Shown here one piece after another: positions 55,201-61,200 of a DNA stretch of 64,000 nucleotides. Every line of letters starts with the position of its first letter. The first letter of the stretch is position 1. The position numbers and the translations under genes were made by a program. The notes under the pieces were generated by a model. The model worked only from the letters and a program-made list of their open reading frames with translations. It was not told the origin of the DNA and ran no database searches. Source of the DNA: Anarhynchus alexandrinus (Eukaryota; Chordata; Aves; Charadriiformes; Charadriidae); contig VUYV01000046.1 in the NCBI GenBank assembly GCA_008711295.1, forward strand, positions 5,001,714 to 5,065,713. Direction: 5' to 3'.

Positions 55201-58200
55201 ATTCAAACTTGAGACAAAGTTGATTTGTACTAATTTTGTTCATCTCCAAGTGTCAGAGTAAGCTTGCAAACCCGCGTAACAAATCATTACACAATTGATT
55301 CCTCAGTGAACATGGAGTTACTTATCCACCATCGGGCCTGGTGAACAGCTTCATGGACTTCTCTCATTAGCCCATATATAAGAAAAAGAAAGCAGACTTG
55401 CTGGGTCAGATGAAAGTACTATCTAACTCACTGTCTTCTCTTGAGTAATTATCTACTCCATTACAGATGTTCCAGAAGGAGGTTTACCCAAAACCCCCAG
55501 ATTATTCTCCCGTATTTTCTAAGACTATCTACCTCACTATCTTCTCTTGAGTAATTATCTACTCCGTTACAGATGTTCCAGAAGGGGGTTTACCCAAAAC
55601 CACCAGATTATTCTCCCAAATTTTCTATGGGAGATGGCAAAGAGCAAGTGACTATCCAAAGAACGGAAGAAACAAGCACAGCAGAACTGTAGGCTCTTGG
55701 GCTGTCTGTACTGCTCAGGAGAGCAGATCCGGGGCACAGAGTCCAATAGGGCATCCCAATTCCTACAAGCAGGGATGCTTCAACTTTTTGGATCAACCAT
55801 CTCCTATGATACAGTTCTCTGTCTTTATTTGAAGATAATACAAAGGTATTATAGACCTAATTGCATTCTGTGGAGCAGTTATCGACCATGTAAAATGGAC
55901 CCACTGACTGCACGTGGCCCAGTTCCCACAGTTCAGGATTCACTGCCTTAGAAAACTCATCCACAAGCCCAAAGAATGTTCCACAGTGGTAAGAAATGGA
56001 AGGTAAAAAACTGTTTGGAAGCCTGTTCATCCATTTGTCTAGACTCATTTATTTCTGGCATTATGAAAGCAAAGGATAACTATTTTCAGGTACCCTTCCA
56101 ACGCTGACATGCTCGTATGTACCATATCAGTGAGGAACTAAACTGTAAGCCCCCTGTGTTTCACGGGCATCATTCTGAAAAGGAAAGTACATATGCCACA
56201 AAGCATGAGGCATTGCCACTGGCATCACAGGCTGCAGGTAAAGTGTTACTCACACTCAGGACTGCCATCCAAATCTCTGCTGCCACGCTGAAATACGTCT
56301 CCTGACACAGGATCTACACACCAAATATCTGTGTCGGATCTCTGTAGCACAGCGTATTCTCCTGTCTGCAAAGAATCAGTTACATGTCATCGCAGAGCAA
56401 TGTGTATTAATACAGACACACCACAATCCATACCCCAAAGGTGGGTTAAAATATTTGATTATATTTACCTTTGTCCATTAATACAACACATTGAAAAGAA
56501 ACACAAAATATTAAAATACAGTCTACCTAATTTAATACACAGACCAAGCCCTGAGAGAAGCAGTACGCAGACTGAAAGCCCATTGAGATGAAGTTCTTGT
56601 ATAATCTTGGTTTGAAATTTCTGTTCCTGTCCCATCTCCATACTCTATCCTGCTCACTACCATGTTTTGAGAGCATCACGGACCCTGTTCTGGGATACCT
56701 GCATCCAGCTCCCTCTTGTCCTCACATTCTCCCACAGCTCAGGCAGAAAGAGCCCCCCAAATGTCAGTCAATTAACTTGCGCCTTTTAAGCACAGCCCTG
56801 TGAAAGGACGAGGCAGAGCCACCCTGTAGGAGGGCAGCTGAGGCAGGGACAGAGCCTCCTATTCCCCATCTTCACCTCCAAACTCTTCAAGTTCTGCCTC
56901 ATGCAGGGCAACATCTGTGGTTTGTTTTCTTACTCTTTTCTTTCAGGTTAATAGGAATGCACAAGGAATGCTCAAGGAGTATAGACGGAAACTGTACAGG
57001 CCTTTGGCACGGTGTAAGCAAAACTGGGGAGGTTTTGTTTCTTCCTCCCTCAGTCACGTTAAATCACCTCAAGGCAGTAGGGGACGAATAGATCTGCTGT
57101 GGAGGCATCCAGCTTTGAACCGCTCTGTCTCCAGCTGGAAATTAAGGCATTGGTTCGAGATCGCTGACAGGACGTCTGGCCTATAAGAAGGAAAACATAC
57201 ATGTGTGTTAAAATAAAATCAAGTTCTCAAGCTAAGCTAGAGACAGGGGTACCTCCCCAGCTCCTTCACACAGCCTGGCTCTGTCAGGCTCTGCTACAGG
57301 CTCAGGCAGGGAATTCCTGATCCGTGTTTGATAACCACAGAATCATAGGATGGTTGAGGTTGGAAGGGATCTCTGGAGACATCTGGTTGGACATCTGGTC
57401 CAGCCCTCCTGCTCAAGCAGGGCCATCAACAGTAGAGGGTCCATTCCCAGATCACACAAGCCAAAATCACACACAGTGAAATTAAATGAATTAGCAAAAC
57501 CAGCATAAAATTCCTTTTTCATTTCTTGCAATGGTTAGAAACAAGCCTTGCTTCACGCATTTCATACTAGAATTTTCAATAAATATTAAAGTTTGTAGGA
57601 ACAAGTAAAGACAAATATTTAGGAAGAAAAACCAACTGACATTTGGGAAGTTCCGCTGAGCGTGAGACCAAGGAATCCATGACATAATGTCCTCTCTCAT
57701 CCACGCACCAGCAATGACCTGGTCAGGGAAGAAAAGCAGCTTTATTTTAGATGCTGTACTGCAGTATGCTTTGTTGCGTACTGGGAAGATTTTCATCCTC
57801 AGCAGCACTGTAGAAAGTGGTCAGTAAACCTAAGTCACAGTTAACTCTGCTATCCAGAGACAAGTAGACCACAGTGGTGAGAATGGAAATGTAGCAGCTC
57901 TGGTGAGACTCTTCCATTGCAGCTCTATCCCGCAGTGTATCATTTACTCCCAGCAATTTGGTATCATCCACGTGTTTGCTGAGAGTGCGCTCCATCTCAT
58001 CATCCTGGTCATTAACAAAGGCGTTAAGCAATACCAGCCACTGAACTGACCCCCGAGGAACACTACTATCAGCAAGCAACCCCCCAGTGAGCTGCCACTT
58101 GGACTTATGGACTCATGGACAAAATGGACTCAATCCAGTTCATTTTCCACCCATCTTGTATACGACTCCACCTCTCTGCAGTTTGGCTACAAAAATACAG

Positions 58201-61200
58201 GTTTTCCATCTTTTTATTAGAATTCTGCTTAGCTTTTCTTTGTTCATACAGCCCAGAGTATCCTGTTAGCAACTGCCCACCTGTGCTCTCATAGCACTGA
58301 GTTGGCTCCCAGTTTCCCAGACCATCACACTGTGGGATGTAAGGGAGAAATCCCAACTGCGTCGCTTCCCCAGCAGAACGTTTAGAAGTAAAGTGACTCC
58401 GCCAGTAGAAATGCAAGACTATAAAAGACAAGTAAAAGAAAGATATTAGCGGCCGATCCAAGATGAGATATCTTAAATGTGCATATTTGTAAACAGCCGT
58501 TTTTTCCCTGCACTTTAGAGGGGAAATTAACAAAAGCTGCAAGTACATTAAGGCTGGTAGGTGTCCAGATCTTATATTTGCATGGTCTCACGTAATCATG
58601 AGCTCTTTGGTGTCAGGTTAATGACATTGACTAACGATATTGCCGAGTTGTACCTGTTTTTCAGAAAAGTTGAACTTTACGTAGAATACTCTTGTGCAGA
58701 TCCTGGCATTAATCCATTTAATTAAGCTCTCATCTCACTTTCACCTACCTGACCGTGCAGCCAGCTGGAGAGCATAGTCACTGCCCGATAACAGCTTTTC
58801 GGAGACCACCACCTCTGACTCATGGAGTTGAGCAGAACGTAGAAGATCGTTGTCTGTGAACTGTATCCCCTTTGCCATCAAGAAGCTTTCTCCAAAAGGG
58901 AAGTGGGAACTATTTGATGAAAGGATGAGCTGCTCTGCCTCCTCCATAAATTTCATGGCTTCCTGCTTAACACTTTCACATATACCGGGACCTGTAGAAC
59001 CAGAGGGTATTTCAGTGCCTTTCATCTAAATCCAATAAAGATCTGCATGTGAAAAGTAGCTGGTCTTTTCATCAGCATCCTCTGCACTTGTTCGATTTTG
59101 AATTGCTTAATGAACAAGCAAATGAGTTTCATCAATGCTTAGCTATATAACCACAAGAGTCCAAGAGTACCAGGAATCACCCAAACATTCTCCAAGTTTT
59201 GGGCCAAAGCTTTGATAAATTTAAGTTACCTCCTGCTCATCAGTTATAAATGGACTTACATTCTCTACAGAACTGTCATAAAAAATAAAAAAGGATAATC
59301 ATAAAAGAGTTTGAGAAAGGAAACTGAAGGTATATATCCCCTGGGACCAGAGTGGTAGCTGATACTTGGTCTGTCCTCTCCGTACATCTGCTGACTCAGA
59401 TATGTCAGTTCTTGGCAGTAGCACTGCCAAGTCCATCACTAATCCATGGCCCTCAGCACCACATCTACATGTCTTTTAAACACCTCCAGGGATGGCAATT
59501 CAACCACTTCCCTGGGCAGCCTGTTTCAATCCCTGAAAACCCTTTTGGTGAAGAAACTTTTCCTATTACCCATCCTAAACCTCCCCTGGTGCAACTTGAG
59601 GCCGTTTCCTCTTGTCCTATTGCCTGTTACTTGGAAGTAGAGACCGACCCCCACCTTGCTACAACCCCCTTTCAGGTAGTTGTAGAGAGAGATGAGGTCT
59701 CCCCTCAGCCTCCTTTTCTCCAGGCTAAACAGCCCCAGTTCCCTCAGCCGCTCCTCATAAGACTTGTGCTCCAGACCCCTCACCAGCTTCATTGCCCTTC
59801 TCTGGACACACTCCAGCACCTCAATGTCTTTCTTGTAGTGAGGGGCCCAAAACTGAACACAGTATTCAAGGTGCGGCCTCACCAGTGCAGCATACAGTGG
59901 GACAATCACTTCCCTAGTCCTGCTGGTCACACTATTTCTGATACAAGCCAGGATGCTAGTGGCCTTCTTGGCCACCTGGGCACACTGCTGGCTCACATTC
60001 AGATGGCTGTTGACCAACACCCCCAGGTCCTTTTATGCCAGGCAGCTTTCCAGTCACTCTTCCCCAAGCCTGTAGTGATGCATAGGGGTTTTGTGACCCA
60101 AATGCAGGACCTGGCACTTGGTCTTGTTGAACCTCATACCGTTGATCCAGCCTGTCCAGATCTCTCTGTAGCGTCATCCCACCCTGAAGTAGATCAACAG
60201 TCCCGCCCAACTTGGTGTCACCTGAAAACTTACTGATGGTGCACTCGATCCCCTCATCCAGGTCACTGATAAAGATATTAAAGAGAAGTGGCCCCAATAC
60301 TGAGCCCTGGGGAACACCACTTATGACCAGCCACCAACTGGATTTAACTCCATTCACCACAACTCTTTGGGCACAGCCATCCAGGCAGTTTTCTACCCAG
60401 CAAAGAGTACACCCATCCAAGCCATGAGCAGCCAGTTTCTCCAGGAGAATGCTATGGGAAATGGTGTCAAAGGCTTTACTAAAGTCTAGGTAGACGACAT
60501 CCACAGCCTTTACCTCATCCACTTGTCAAAGGCACATGACTTTGTCATGGGAGGGGATCAGACTAGTAAAGCAGGACCTGCCTTTCATAAACCCATGCTG
60601 ACTTGACCTGATCACCTGATTGTCCTGTATGTGCTGTGTGATGGCACTCAAGATGATCTGCTCCATAACCTTCCCTGGCACTGAGGTCAGGCTGACAGGC
60701 CTGTAGTTCCCCAGATCCTCCTTCCAGCCCTTCTTGTAGATGGGCATCACATCTGCTAATCTCCAGTTCATTGGGACCTCACCAATTAGCCAGGACTGCT
60801 GATAAATGATGGAAAGTGGCTTAGTGAGCACTTCCACCAGCTTCCTAAGTGCCTTTGGGTGGATCCCATCCGGCCCCATAGACTTGTGTGTGTCTAAGTG
60901 GTATAGCAGGTTGCTAACCATTTCCCCTTGGGTTATGGGGGCTTCATTCTGCTCCCCATCCCTGTTATCCAGCTCAGGGGGCTGGGTACTTGGGGAACAA
61001 CTGGCCTTACTATTAAAGAGTGAGGCAAATAAGGCATTAAGTACCTCAGCCATTTATTCACCCTTTGTCACTGTTTCCCTTGTCACTAAGCATCCAGTGT
61101 GTGTTTGTCAATAGGCATCCAAAAAAGGATAGAGAGCCTCCCTGCCCCTCCTTTTGTTGCTAATGTATTCATAGAAACATTTTTTATTGTCTTTTACAGC

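Noticed and set aside
59352..60236. Longest plus-strand ORF in the window (294 codons)
   Set aside because: It is the antisense of the CR1 at 59395-61305, whose minus strand carries the recognisable RT and C-terminal blocks.
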